Shown: piece by piece, positions 1 through 8,300 of the stretch | Layout: every line of letters starts with the position of its first letter | How positions within the stretch are numbered: position 1 is the first letter of the stretch | Source: JAKJGV01 sp964617565 | GTDB lineage: Bacteria; Verrucomicrobiota; Kiritimatiellia; CAIQIC01; JAGNIJ01 | Length of the DNA: 36,994 nucleotides | NCBI GenBank assembly: GCA_964617565.1 | Contig: CAZTYH010000024.1 | Span: forward strand, 1 to 36,994 | Direction of reading: 5' to 3' | Program-made: the position numbers and the translations under genes | The notes under the pieces: model-generated | Database searches by the model: none | What the model was told of the DNA's origin: nothing | The model's input: the letters and a program-made list of their open reading frames with translations, nothing else

Positions 1-483
1 GTCATGGAAGCCGCGCTGCGAACGGCATACGAAAAGGTCACCGGCCAACCGCTGGAGCAGTTGGACTTCACCGAAGTCCGGGGCGTCGAGGGCGTGAAAG
101 AGTCTAAGGTTAAAATCGGTGACAAGACACTTTTCGTGGCCGTCTCCAACGGCCTCACGAACGCCAAGCACGTATTGGACAAAGTGCGCAGCGGCGAGAA
201 GAAGTATCATATGATCGAAATCATGGCGTGTCCCGGCGGCTGCATCGGCGGCGGCGGGCAGCCCTATCCGCCGGCCGGGATGCACATCATGGATGCCAAG
301 CTCCTGCGTATGCGCGCAAAGGCGTTGTACAGCATTGACGCACAAAAGCAGTTCCGGAAATCGCATGAGAATCCGTACATCCAGAAACTGTACGACCGTT
401 TCCTCGGCGAGCCGAACGGGCCAAAGGCACACGAACTGCTGCATACACATTATGAACCGAAATTCCCGAAGGGGGTCCGATGA
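1..483 (+). CDS. [FeFe]-hydrogenase catalytic subunit, C-terminal part (HndD-type, 5' truncated by window)
   Basis: The reading frame is open from base 1, so the gene begins outside the window. The visible 160 residues hold the third H-cluster motif, MACPGGCIGGGGQP. Its first Cys (codon 229-231) binds the cubane and its second (241-243) bridges to the di-iron site in known [FeFe]-hydrogenases. The tail after it (AQKQFRKSHENPYIQKLYDRF) resembles the small-subunit-like C-terminal helix region (Fe_hyd_SSU) seen in HndD/HydA of multisubunit enzymes. The enzyme interconverts H2 with protons and electrons in the cytoplasm. The stop overlaps the start of the NuoE-like gene (ATGA at 480-483), which implies translational coupling and a NAD(P)-linked, possibly electron-bifurcating complex. 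The flavin subunit (HndC/HydB type) is not in view and may lie upstream. Confidence 0.93.
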   Translation, partial: VMEAALRTAYEKVTGQPLEQLDFTEVRGVEGVKESKVKIGDKTLFVAVSNGLTNAKHVLDKVRSGEKKYHMIEIMACPGGCIGGGGQPYPPAGMHIMDAKLLRMRAKALYSIDAQKQFRKSHENPYIQKLYDRFLGEPNGPKAHELLHTHYEPKFPKGVR

Positions 484-1004
484 ACGCACAAACGCTTGAA
501 GCAAAACCGGCGCAGGAAAAGAAGGCGTTGCCGGAGACGATTATCCGATACATTGATGATGCGAAAAATCTGCCGCACAGCGAGAGCTACCTCATTGCCG
601 TGCTGCAGATGATCCAGAAGCATTTCGGATATCTGCCGGCGTCGTGCATGGATGAAGTTTCCGAGCGCATGCAGATCCCGTCCGCCGTAGTGACCGGGGT
701 GGCGACCTTCTACCATTTCTTCACGTTCGTGCCGAAAGGAAAACATACGGTTTCTGTCTGCCTCGGAACGGCTTGCTATGTGAAGGGCGCGGGCCTCCTG
801 TTCGAACGTTTGCAGGAGCTGTTGGGCGTCAAGCCGGGCGAGGCGTCTAAGGATGGCCTCTTCACGCTGGAAAGCGCCCGGTGCGTCGGCGCATGCGCGC
901 TGGCGCCGGTCATGCTGGTGGACGACCAGGTGTACGCGAACGTCCGGCCGGACGAACTGCCCAAGATCCTGTCGAAATATGGTTTCAAACCGGCGGCAAA
1001 ATAG
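480..1004 (+). CDS. NuoE/HndA-type [2Fe-2S] thioredoxin-fold subunit
   Basis: This 174-residue protein matches the NuoE / 24-kDa NADH dehydrogenase family. It has an N-terminal helical bundle (SYLIAVLQMIQKHFGYLPA) and a thioredoxin-like domain with four Cys ligands for a [2Fe-2S] cluster, CLGTAC (CX4C) and CVGAC (CX3C). In NADP-reducing or bifurcating hydrogenases this subunit passes electrons between the flavin subunit and the catalytic subunit. The start overlaps the hydrogenase stop by four bases. In many hnd operons the HndA gene comes first; here it follows the catalytic subunit. It could instead serve another NADH-linked complex, but the coupling argues for the hydrogenase. Confidence 0.92.
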   Translation: MNAQTLEAKPAQEKKALPETIIRYIDDAKNLPHSESYLIAVLQMIQKHFGYLPASCMDEVSERMQIPSAVVTGVATFYHFFTFVPKGKHTVSVCLGTACYVKGAGLLFERLQELLGVKPGEASKDGLFTLESARCVGACALAPVMLVDDQVYANVRPDELPKILSKYGFKPAAK

Positions 1005-1055
1005 GTATATGCGTTACGGCGTCCCGTCTTCATTCGGCGGGAGGAACCAGGAACG

Positions 1056-1466
1056 ATGAGCGAAGCAAAAACAATATTGATTGTTGATGACGATCCGGAC
1101 TTCGTCGAGTCCAACAAGGACCTGCTTGAAGCATACGGATATACCGTGCGTTCTGCGCCGGATGGAACACAGGGCCTGGAGCTTGCGCGGCAAATCAAGC
1201 CGGACGTCATGATTCTCGATGTGATGATGGCCACGCACACGGAGGGCTTTGAAATAGCGCGCAAGATTCCGGACCAGCCCGAACTCCGAAATCTCCGTGT
1301 GCTGCTCGTGACCGGCGTGACGAAAGACATGCACCTGCCTTTCGGCTTCGAGCCCGACACCTCGTGGCTACCGGTGGACCGGGTGCTGGAAAAACCCATT
1401 GCGCCATCCAGACTTTTGTCCGAAATTCAGAAAGTATTGGCTGAACCGAAATCCGAAGGAGGCTGA
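1056..1466 (+). CDS. Receiver-only response regulator (first of tandem pair)
   Basis: A 136-residue CheY-like receiver with no output domain. The acidic pocket is DDD at 11-13, the phosphoacceptor is Asp55 in MILDVMM, the switch Thr is 86 and the conserved Lys is 113 (EKP). Between the Thr and the Lys it carries an unusual loop, LPFGFEPDTSWLPVD, shared with the next gene. A purine-rich RBS (GGGAGG) lies upstream, 52 bases after the NuoE-like gene, so co-transcription with the hydrogenase genes is likely. It may relay phosphate from the nearby hybrid kinase or respond to redox state, but the sequence does not show which. It is 89/130 identical to its neighbour by hand alignment. Confidence 0.9.
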   Translation: MSEAKTILIVDDDPDFVESNKDLLEAYGYTVRSAPDGTQGLELARQIKPDVMILDVMMATHTEGFEIARKIPDQPELRNLRVLLVTGVTKDMHLPFGFEPDTSWLPVDRVLEKPIAPSRLLSEIQKVLAEPKSEGG

Positions 1467-1467
1467 C

Positions 1468-1860
1468 ATGTCCGACAAAAAACGCATATTGATTGTTGAT
1501 GACGACCCCGACTTTGTGGAATCCAACAAGCAGCTCCTTGAGGCCAATGGTTACGAAGTGATTTCCGCCCCGAACGGAACGCTGGGTCTTGAGAAAGCGA
1601 AAGCGGAAAAACCCGACCTGATGATCCTGGACGTCATGATGGCGTCCAACACGGAAGGCTTCGAGGTCAGCCGCAAGATTCCCGAAACACCCGAACTCCG
1701 CAAAATGCCGATCCTGCTCGTGACCGGCATTCGCCATGAACTCAATCTGCCGTTCGGTTTCGAGCCGGATGCGACATGGCTGCCCGTGGACAGCGTCTTC
1801 GAAAAGCCGATCGAGCCTTCCGTGCTCCTGAGTGAAATCAAAAAGCGCGTGGGCGGGTAA
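1468..1860 (+). CDS. Receiver-only response regulator (second of tandem pair)
   Basis: A 130-residue receiver domain closely related to the preceding one, so the pair is a tandem duplication. Asp55 is the predicted phosphoacceptor, with DDD at 11-13, Thr86 and Lys113. The ATG at 1468 is chosen because AAGGAGG precedes it at 1456-1462 and it begins one base after the upstream stop; the frame is also open from an ATG at 1399, which would overlap the previous gene by 68 bases without an obvious RBS. It shares the LPFGFEPDATWLPVD loop. No DNA-binding output domain is present, so it probably acts by protein contact or as a phosphate relay. Confidence 0.9.
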   Translation: MSDKKRILIVDDDPDFVESNKQLLEANGYEVISAPNGTLGLEKAKAEKPDLMILDVMMASNTEGFEVSRKIPETPELRKMPILLVTGIRHELNLPFGFEPDATWLPVDSVFEKPIEPSVLLSEIKKRVGG

Positions 1861-1861
1861 G

Positions 1862-1876
1862 CGGCTCATGGAGCCG
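1862..1876 (+). terminator. Short GC hairpin just after the response-regulator stop
   Basis: CGGCTC-ATG-GAGCCG forms a perfect 6-bp stem with a 3-base loop, starting two bases after the TAA stop. There is no T run, so intrinsic termination is uncertain. It may simply protect the transcript end. Confidence 0.3.
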
Positions 1877-1878
1877 AA

Positions 1879-1955
1879 ACACTGAACATCGAACGTTGAA
1901 AGTCCAACTTCGAAGGCATTACTTCGACGTTCGATGTTGAACGTTCAGTGTTGGA
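1879..1955. repeat. Degenerate GAACGTT-type intergenic repeat with 12-bp inverted arms
   Basis: Between two convergent genes lie many variants of the words GAACGTTGAA and TTCGATGTTGAACG. AACATCGAACGT (1885-1896) pairs perfectly with ACGTTCGATGTT (1927-1938), giving a 12-bp inverted repeat. Related blocks occur at 14371-14392 and 19741-19826. The element could fold as a transcript-end hairpin for both converging genes. Confidence 0.75.
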
Positions 1956-1972
1956 TGTTTTCCGAAAGGGTT

Positions 1973-3685
1973 CTACTCGCCGATCAGCGTCTCTCCGAGC
2001 GCCACCGTGACGGTATCCGCCATCTCGCGGAAGGAAAAAGGCTTCTGGAGAAAATGGGTTTTCTTCAGCTTCAACGCCTTCTTGATATCCGGCTGGTTCG
2101 CCGCAAACCCGCTGACCAGGATCACCGGCACTTTCGCGCCTTCTTCGCGGAGCCACTGGCATAGCTGCAGACCGTTGTATTCCGGCATGCTGAAATCCAT
2201 GATGATCAAGTCAGCCCTGCGCTTCGCATTGCGCCAGAGACTCATGAACTCACGACCACCGGCCGCTTCCTGAACGGAATGTCCATCATCGGAAAGGACC
2301 TGCCGGCACATTTCGCGGAAAATAGGATCGTCATCTACCACCCATATCTCGCTGGGCACAAGACGATGCCGGGACTTACGCTCCTCAACCACGGCTTCCC
2401 CAACCTTGACCGTCGGAAGGAGAACCTCGACACGTGTCGCCGCGCCCGGCTCGGAGGCTACCACCACCGTGCCATCCAGCCGCCCCACCATGCCGTACAC
2501 GCTGGAAAGCTTCATGGCCATGCGGCCTCGCAGCGATCGGACCTCCCCTGCCGCCACCGCCCCCTCCTTGCTTGTGGAAACGCCGCCGCTATCCATTACT
2601 TCAAGCCGCAGGCACTCCTGCTTGCCGGTATCACCCTGGATTGAAACATTGGATGTTTTGACGGCAAGCACGCCGCCACCGGGCATACTGTCTATGGCAT
2701 TGGTAAGGAGATTGAACACGATCTGCCGGATTGCGCTCGGTTCCGCCACAACGGTGTCGCCGGCGGCCTTCAAACTCGTTTCCACGCGAACACTGGCGCC
2801 GGTCTTGGATTCCAGCAGCGAAAGAACACTCGTTACGGTGTCGTGAATGTGACACGGCACATTCTCTTCCACTTCGCTTCCGAGAAATGCAAGGATCTCC
2901 TCGGTAAGGCGGCGGCCACGCTGGGCAGCCTCGGATATTTTGTGCAACGATTCGGATGCATCCTTGGAAAGTTTCTCGCGGTTCAGCACGTAAGAGGAAT
3001 AACCCAGAATCACGGACAGTAGATTATTGAAGTGATGTGCCACACCGCCGGACAAGGTTCCGAGAGAATGCGTCCGCTCTGACTGAACCAGTTGCTCGGT
3101 CAAGCTCCCCGCATGTATCTGCTGCGTAATCGCTTCTTCGACCGCCAGGCGCAAACGCGAGCAAATTCCCAGCAGCCGCTCTCTCTGCTTTGTCGAAAGG
3201 ATGGGAACGCCGCTCGCAAGCATCGCCGCTTTTTCCCGGGAAATGCCGCCCAACTCCGCAAGCGCGGCGATTTCCGCCGAACCAAGCGCGCTCTCCCGGT
3301 ATTTCCCGGAGCGAAGGCAGTGGATAACAGAATTCTGAACGGAAACGGGGAAGGCCGTTTCCTTGAACCCCAGCGGCCCTTCCATCGTAACATCCGCCTT
3401 TTTTTCCAGCGCTGCATTCAAAAGCTGAATGTCGGCCTCCAGCAATCGGCGCCTTCCTTCCTCCGTGTTTTGCAGCAATAACACAAGTTGAGCGGATTCA
3501 GGGAATAGCCCCTCTTCGCCCCACGGAAGATCATCACCGCCCAGGATTTCGCGCACACTACCGAAATCCAGATCGGCCATGAACGAGGGCGCACCGGGGG
3601 CTTCAGCGAGCTTGAACAGGTTGAGCGAACAGGCCAACCTTGCCTTCTCGGCTTCCAGGTCTTTGATGGGCATTTCTTTTTTCAC
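1973..3685 (-). CDS. Hybrid sensor histidine kinase with C-terminal receiver
   Basis: A 570-residue soluble kinase with no membrane segment. Residues 1-190 form a sensory region whose end (AEIAALAELGGISREKAAML...VPILSTKQRERLL) resembles the C-terminal part of PocR-type ligand-binding domains; this is a tentative match. The phosphorylated His is His217 in GGVAHHFNNLLSVILGY. The N box is RQIVFNLLTNAIDSM (320-334) and the G1 box is DSGG (365-368). The usual glycine-rich G2 box is degenerate (RGRMAMKLSSVYGMV, 386-400). A receiver follows at about 446-560 with DDD 451-453, Asp497 and Lys548. Start is GTG 3685; an ATG at 3673 is an alternative because neither has a strong RBS. It converges on the two receiver genes and probably works with them. 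Confidence 0.9.
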   Translation of the reverse strand: MKKEMPIKDLEAEKARLACSLNLFKLAEAPGAPSFMADLDFGSVREILGGDDLPWGEEGLFPESAQLVLLLQNTEEGRRRLLEADIQLLNAALEKKADVTMEGPLGFKETAFPVSVQNSVIHCLRSGKYRESALGSAEIAALAELGGISREKAAMLASGVPILSTKQRERLLGICSRLRLAVEEAITQQIHAGSLTEQLVQSERTHSLGTLSGGVAHHFNNLLSVILGYSSYVLNREKLSKDASESLHKISEAAQRGRRLTEEILAFLGSEVEENVPCHIHDTVTSVLSLLESKTGASVRVETSLKAAGDTVVAEPSAIRQIVFNLLTNAIDSMPGGGVLAVKTSNVSIQGDTGKQECLRLEVMDSGGVSTSKEGAVAAGEVRSLRGRMAMKLSSVYGMVGRLDGTVVVASEPGAATRVEVLLPTVKVGEAVVEERKSRHRLVPSEIWVVDDDPIFREMCRQVLSDDGHSVQEAAGGREFMSLWRNAKRRADLIIMDFSMPEYNGLQLCQWLREEGAKVPVILVSGFAANQPDIKKALKLKKTHFLQKPFSFREMADTVTVALGETLIGE

Positions 3686-3701
3686 GATGAGCCGGTGTCC
3701 A

Positions 3702-4274
3702 TCAGTCGGTCACATCTACATCGTCCCAGAATATTCGATCCACGAGCGCTTCGTTTCCGGCGTTGTCACCGGCAATCACCACGAACCGCGCGGACTGCGT
3801 CCCCGCCGGAGTTTGCCCGTTGACAACCGCTTGCACCCATTTGCCTTTTGTATCCATCCGCAGTTTATCGCCTTCCAGCGATTCAATGAGTTGGTCGGAT
3901 CCATCATAAAATTCAACTTTCAGGAATGTGGCGCAACTGGGAGGCAGGTCTCCATCCTTGATGAGATAGAATCCCTTGAAGTAATAAGGTTGATTCCCTT
4001 CTATCGGGATCTGCTGCCAGGCGCCGTTCCACGTGCCCGGCGGGACATTGATTAGCAATACCCGGTCACCGGCGTGAGCTTTTTTGACATAATTAGCGCG
4101 CCCGGCAATAACCTGGTAGGCTTCTCCGAAGACGTCCCCGTAATCGCCCCACATGTTCGAGTCTTCGCGCAAACCAAACTCAAATTCAAAGCCCGCATTC
4201 TGCAACTTGTCCGCTATCGCACCAGTGGCGAGCAGCGCGCAAAGACACAACACACACCCTGAAACTTTCGTCAT
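3702..4274 (-). CDS. Exported protein, carbohydrate-binding-like fold, function unknown
   Basis: A 190-residue protein with a signal peptide (MTKVSGCVLCLCALLATGAIA). The mature part reads like a jelly-roll carbohydrate-binding module of the type found in glycosidases: it opens LQNAGFEFEFG, has GAWQQIPIEGNQPYYFKGFYL in the middle and ends DRIFWDDVDVTD. No catalytic motif was seen. ATG 4274 is chosen because GGGGAGGAG precedes it; an upstream in-frame ATG at 4325 would add 17 residues before the signal peptide. The kinase gene starts 16 bases downstream, so the two may share a transcript. A promoter-like pair lies at 4317-4345. The fold assignment is inference from sequence feel only. Confidence 0.8.
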   Translation of the reverse strand: MTKVSGCVLCLCALLATGAIADKLQNAGFEFEFGLREDSNMWGDYGDVFGEAYQVIAGRANYVKKAHAGDRVLLINVPPGTWNGAWQQIPIEGNQPYYFKGFYLIKDGDLPPSCATFLKVEFYDGSDQLIESLEGDKLRMDTKGKWVQAVVNGQTPAGTQSARFVVIAGDNAGNEALVDRIFWDDVDVTD

Positions 4275-4316
4275 TCTTCGAATCTCCTCCCCTTGGTACG
4301 AAGTGGGTTTGAAGTG

Positions 4317-4345
4317 AATATACACGCATCCTCCACCTTTGTTGA
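4317..4345 (-). promoter_or_regulatory. Candidate sigma70-type promoter
   Basis: Read on the minus strand: TCAACA, 17-base spacer, TATATT, about 42 bases before the ATG at 4274. Four of six matches at -35 and five of six at -10. The spacing is ideal but there is no experimental support. Confidence 0.4.
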
Positions 4346-4397
4346 TGGAAGGCGCTTTTTTTTGTGGAATTATTCTGCAGACAGCAGAACGAATCAG

Positions 4398-5231
4398 TTA
4401 AAACGTTTCCGCAGGCGGAATCGCCTGCTTGGAGCGGTGTTCAACATATTTTCCCCGGAACTCGGCATCGCACAGCATCCGCGTTTGGCTATCCATTGCG
4501 TCAAAAGGAACCTGGATCTGCCCTTCTTCCGTCTTCAGCGCGACAAAATCCTGTCCGTAAGCCACCAGCGTTCCCCGATGCACCAATCCGTTGGTGCGCC
4601 TGAGCACAACCGCCGATCCCGGAGTGAACATGGGATATCTAGCATCCAACGCCGCAGTCATCTTCTTCTGTATTTCTTCAAGCGAAGGACCACGTTCGGG
4701 CGCCGTTTCCTGAACCGCCAGTTCCTGTTCCGCCTCTTGCGCGGCTTCCAGCTCCATGGTTGTTGCAGGAGCAGGCGGCTGCACCGGTGGCGCTTCGGCC
4801 ACAGGGGTAGCCGGCGCGATTGGAGCCGGAACAGGATCCCCCATGATCCCGCTGCCCGAGCGCATACGCATATAGGACCATGCAATTCCACCAACAATGA
4901 TCACTCCCAGCAAGGTAAAGATGGGTTTGAGCAACTTCATCCCTGCGCCTTGCGGCGACAAGGGCCGGCCTGTTCGCGTGTCGTAACCGCATTGAACGCA
5001 GATAATCGCTTCGGCCGCCATGCTTCCGTTACAGGCCGGACAACGCTTGCCTCCACTCAGCGTTTCTTCTTTCTTCATCTGGAGCTTCGGACGCGATTCG
5101 CGAATGCCGTCCGGCAGAGGAACCGAAATCTGGCGCTCACATTTCGGGCAGGTCGCAATCAGGCCGGCCATGTCTTCGGTGACATTGAACTCATTTCCAC
5201 AACTACCGCAATGAACTTGAATGTCGGCCAT
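4398..5231 (-). CDS. Double zinc-ribbon, single-pass membrane protein
   Basis: A 277-residue protein. Two zinc ribbons lie at the N-terminus: CGSC...CPKC (Cys 8, 11, 28, 31), then CPAC...CVQC at about 64-84. A transmembrane segment follows (LLKPIFTLLGVIIVGGIAWSYM), then a Pro/Ala/Glu-rich linker. The C-terminal region, about 210-260, is a small beta-rich domain (GSAVVLRRTNGLVHRGTLVAYGQDFVALKTEEGQIQVPFDAM) resembling an SH3- or Sm-like barrel. The start at 5231 follows GGGAGG; an in-frame ATG at 5267 is less well supported. Zinc-ribbon plus membrane anchor proteins are common in PVC-type genomes, usually without known function. It lies 98 bases downstream of the giant exported protein on the same strand. 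Confidence 0.85.
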   Translation of the reverse strand: MADIQVHCGSCGNEFNVTEDMAGLIATCPKCERQISVPLPDGIRESRPKLQMKKEETLSGGKRCPACNGSMAAEAIICVQCGYDTRTGRPLSPQGAGMKLLKPIFTLLGVIIVGGIAWSYMRMRSGSGIMGDPVPAPIAPATPVAEAPPVQPPAPATTMELEAAQEAEQELAVQETAPERGPSLEEIQKKMTAALDARYPMFTPGSAVVLRRTNGLVHRGTLVAYGQDFVALKTEEGQIQVPFDAMDSQTRMLCDAEFRGKYVEHRSKQAIPPAETF

Positions 5232-5329
5232 AACGCCTCCCAGAACTGATATATGGATATCTTCCATCCTGCGGAGGCAAAGTCAACGCCGGAGGAAGAG
5301 ATCGGCGGCCAACTCTTATCTGCGCGACG

Positions 5330-8300
5330 CTACTTTCTCTTTTTCATCGCCTTCTTGAGAATGAGTTTGTTGGTGCCTTGCTGGTCATGCGGGATAAACA
5401 TTCCGCCAGATTCGTGGCTCACGGATTTTTGCCGGGTCCATACCCCAACATCACCCCAGTCGATACGATTCCCATCTTCAGAAACCTTCCCGATATAGAC
5501 GCGGTTTCCGAACAGAATGCTGACGCTCCAATAGCGCAGAGTTCCGCCTGCAGTCTTCCACCCTACCGGCCCCTTGTTCTCCAATGCCGTTGCCGTCAAC
5601 TTCTCGCCGTTTTGCGCCAGATTGATCTCGTGGCCATCGTTGCTGACCCATTTGCCGGACATATCAAAGGGATGGAAGGAATGGTTGTAAATGTCTTGAG
5701 CCGTGGGTGAGGCGTTGACGCACGACCAAACCGAGCCGTTATCCCACAGAATCTGTTTCCCGTCCGGCGAGAGCTTGGCAAACTCAACCCGACTAATGAA
5801 GAGGAGACTCACTCTGCCGTCTTGCTTAACCGAACCATTCACTTTCTTCCATCCTACCGGCCCTTTGTTCTCGAGCGCTTCAGCCGTAATCTTTTCCCCG
5901 TCCTGTGTGATGTGATAATTGTGCCCATCTTGCGTATACAGACCGGAAATCGTGAAGATTCCTCCGCCCGCCGCCGGTCCGGGGGGCACAACGGTGGGGG
6001 ATGGGGCTGGACCAATCGATGGCGTTGAGCCGGCGGTTGCTGTCTTTGTGACCTGAACCCCGCCGCCTTCGCGGGGGAAGAACCAGAGCTCGTACTCGAT
6101 CTCCGATGGGGCCGTAAAAACATTGTGATAACACGACTGCTCGACGAAGACATCGAAGACCTTGATCTGTCCGGCCGGCACCCAGCCGGCCATCGGGCGA
6201 TCGCCATACAGGTCGTTGACATTGTCGGCATATTTTCCCGTCCAGGCTCCATCCCATTTGCCATCCTTGAAAACCCAGTTTCGAGCCTGATACATGTGCT
6301 GGATGCCGCCGGACTGGGGGTGGAACCGCATTCCGGTGGTGGCCTCATAAAGCCCGACGCCGGAGTGCAGCTTTCGTCTGTAAAAGTAAGCAAGCGCGCC
6401 GGGGCCGCGAACCGTGATGGTGCCTTGCCTGACCTTTGCATGCCGCATGACTTCGGCAAATGAATGCCGGGGTGGTGATTTTGTATCTTCGTCATTTACA
6501 TAGAAGAGATCGCGGGCGGAAAAGCCACATTCGCCCCATTTGTTGGGCAGATTTGGAACAACGTCATCCAAAACGTTCGGATTCTTCTCTCCCCCGAGGG
6601 AGCGGGACCAGCGCTTGTCGAATCTGTGCGATCCGCTCATGACCATGAACCCTCCGCCGGACGTGCTCCACTGTTCGGCCTTGGGGCAGATCGAAGCATG
6701 CGCCGACCCCTTGGATGATGCCGTCTGCCAACCCGCATCATCTGCCTTGCCTTGGTCAGCCGCACCAGAGCTGTCCGCCGGACCCTCCTCCTTCCCGTCC
6801 GCTTCATCGGGTTCCTCTACGTCAGCGCCGTCCGCCGTGGTGTCCTCATCGAGCACGTCCGTTTCACCGGCCCCGTCCGAACTTTCCGGATCTTCCAGGT
6901 CTTCCAAGTCCACCAGGTCACCCAGATCACCCGCATCCATATCTTCCGTTTCGATGATCACATCGCCCGCGTCGTCCGACATCCCGCCGGGTTCATCGGT
7001 GTCCCCGGACGGCTTGAGGTCGGCGCTCGGCGCGCCTCCGCCCCCCTGGGTGACGGGCTCGGATTCCGGCGTGCTTCCTGCGGCGGGGGTCGGCGGGTAA
7101 ACCCCATCCTGACACCCCAGGTCTTCGACGCCGCTGAACTGGATCTTGTCGCTCTTCTTGAACTTGTTGATGCGGGCGCGGCAGGAGCTGCCGTCCCTTG
7201 TCCGCCATTCCACTTCACACAGGCGCGACGCCCTGCGCGTGAACTGTACGCTTTCGGGTACAAGGGTTTCGTTGTGCAGGGGCAGTGGTCCAGAATAATG
7301 CACGGTGCCGTGAGGCATTCGGCCTTCCGCGTCAGCCCAACTGAAGTGAAACACCTTGAACAGGAGGCTGTTCCTGCCGCGGGGCACATAGACGAGGTAT
7401 CCCGTATTGTATCCGTCCGCCTGCTCGCCATCATAAAGAATGTAATGATCAACCGCGCCGATGTCCCCGCCGTTGAAGGAGACCGGTTTCGACCACTCCG
7501 CGGTGCCGCCTTTCCAGTAACTGCTCTTGATGACGAGATTCCCGGGGGCGCCTGTGGCCTCGAACCGGTTGCGCTCGCGCCCGAGCGTCCCGATGGCCGC
7601 TTCGCCGACGACCAGCATGCGCGTCACCTTCACTTCGTCGAAGTTGCTGCCCATGCGGAGACCGAGCTTGATCTCATACTCGCCGGCTTCCGTAAACTTG
7701 TGCCTGACGCCCTGCCTGGCGCTGCCGACATGTTTGCCGGCGACGTACCAGCGATACTCCGTGATGCCCGCGGCATTCTCAACCTTGGCCTCGAAGCCGA
7801 CGCTCGTTCCGATCGCGTACACATTGGTCTCCGGAATGAACCCGATCTTCACGTCCATATCGGACGGATGCTCGATATCAAAGTTTTTAGCAATGGCGTC
7901 TTCCACACCGGTCGCGCGGTGGCGAGCCACCAGGCGAACCTGGTAAGTGCCGGGGGCCTGAAACGTGTGCTGCATGCGAGCGGCACTTCTCACTTCGCGA
8001 TTCTGGACATACCAGGTCAGCTCATAGTTTGACTTGTTGGGCGCTTGTATTTTCTCCACGAATTCGAGTTGCTGTCCCACCTTGTAGGGGCCATTGGTTG
8101 TGACCGTAAAGTCCACGATCAATGGGTCGCCCTGCACACTGACCGCGCATTGGGCCGTCAGGGGCTGTTGAGCGCCGGGAGGAGTGAAAGTGGCCGTAAT
8201 CACACACGTGCCCGCCGTAGCCTTGGAGCTGACAACTCCCTTGGCACACTCGGCGATGGCCGGATTTGATGACGACCAGGAAAGAGCCGGATCCAGGGTC

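Noticed and set aside
6752..8032. Plus-strand open frame within the giant exported protein gene
   Set aside because: Antisense to the multidomain protein; no RBS or family match.
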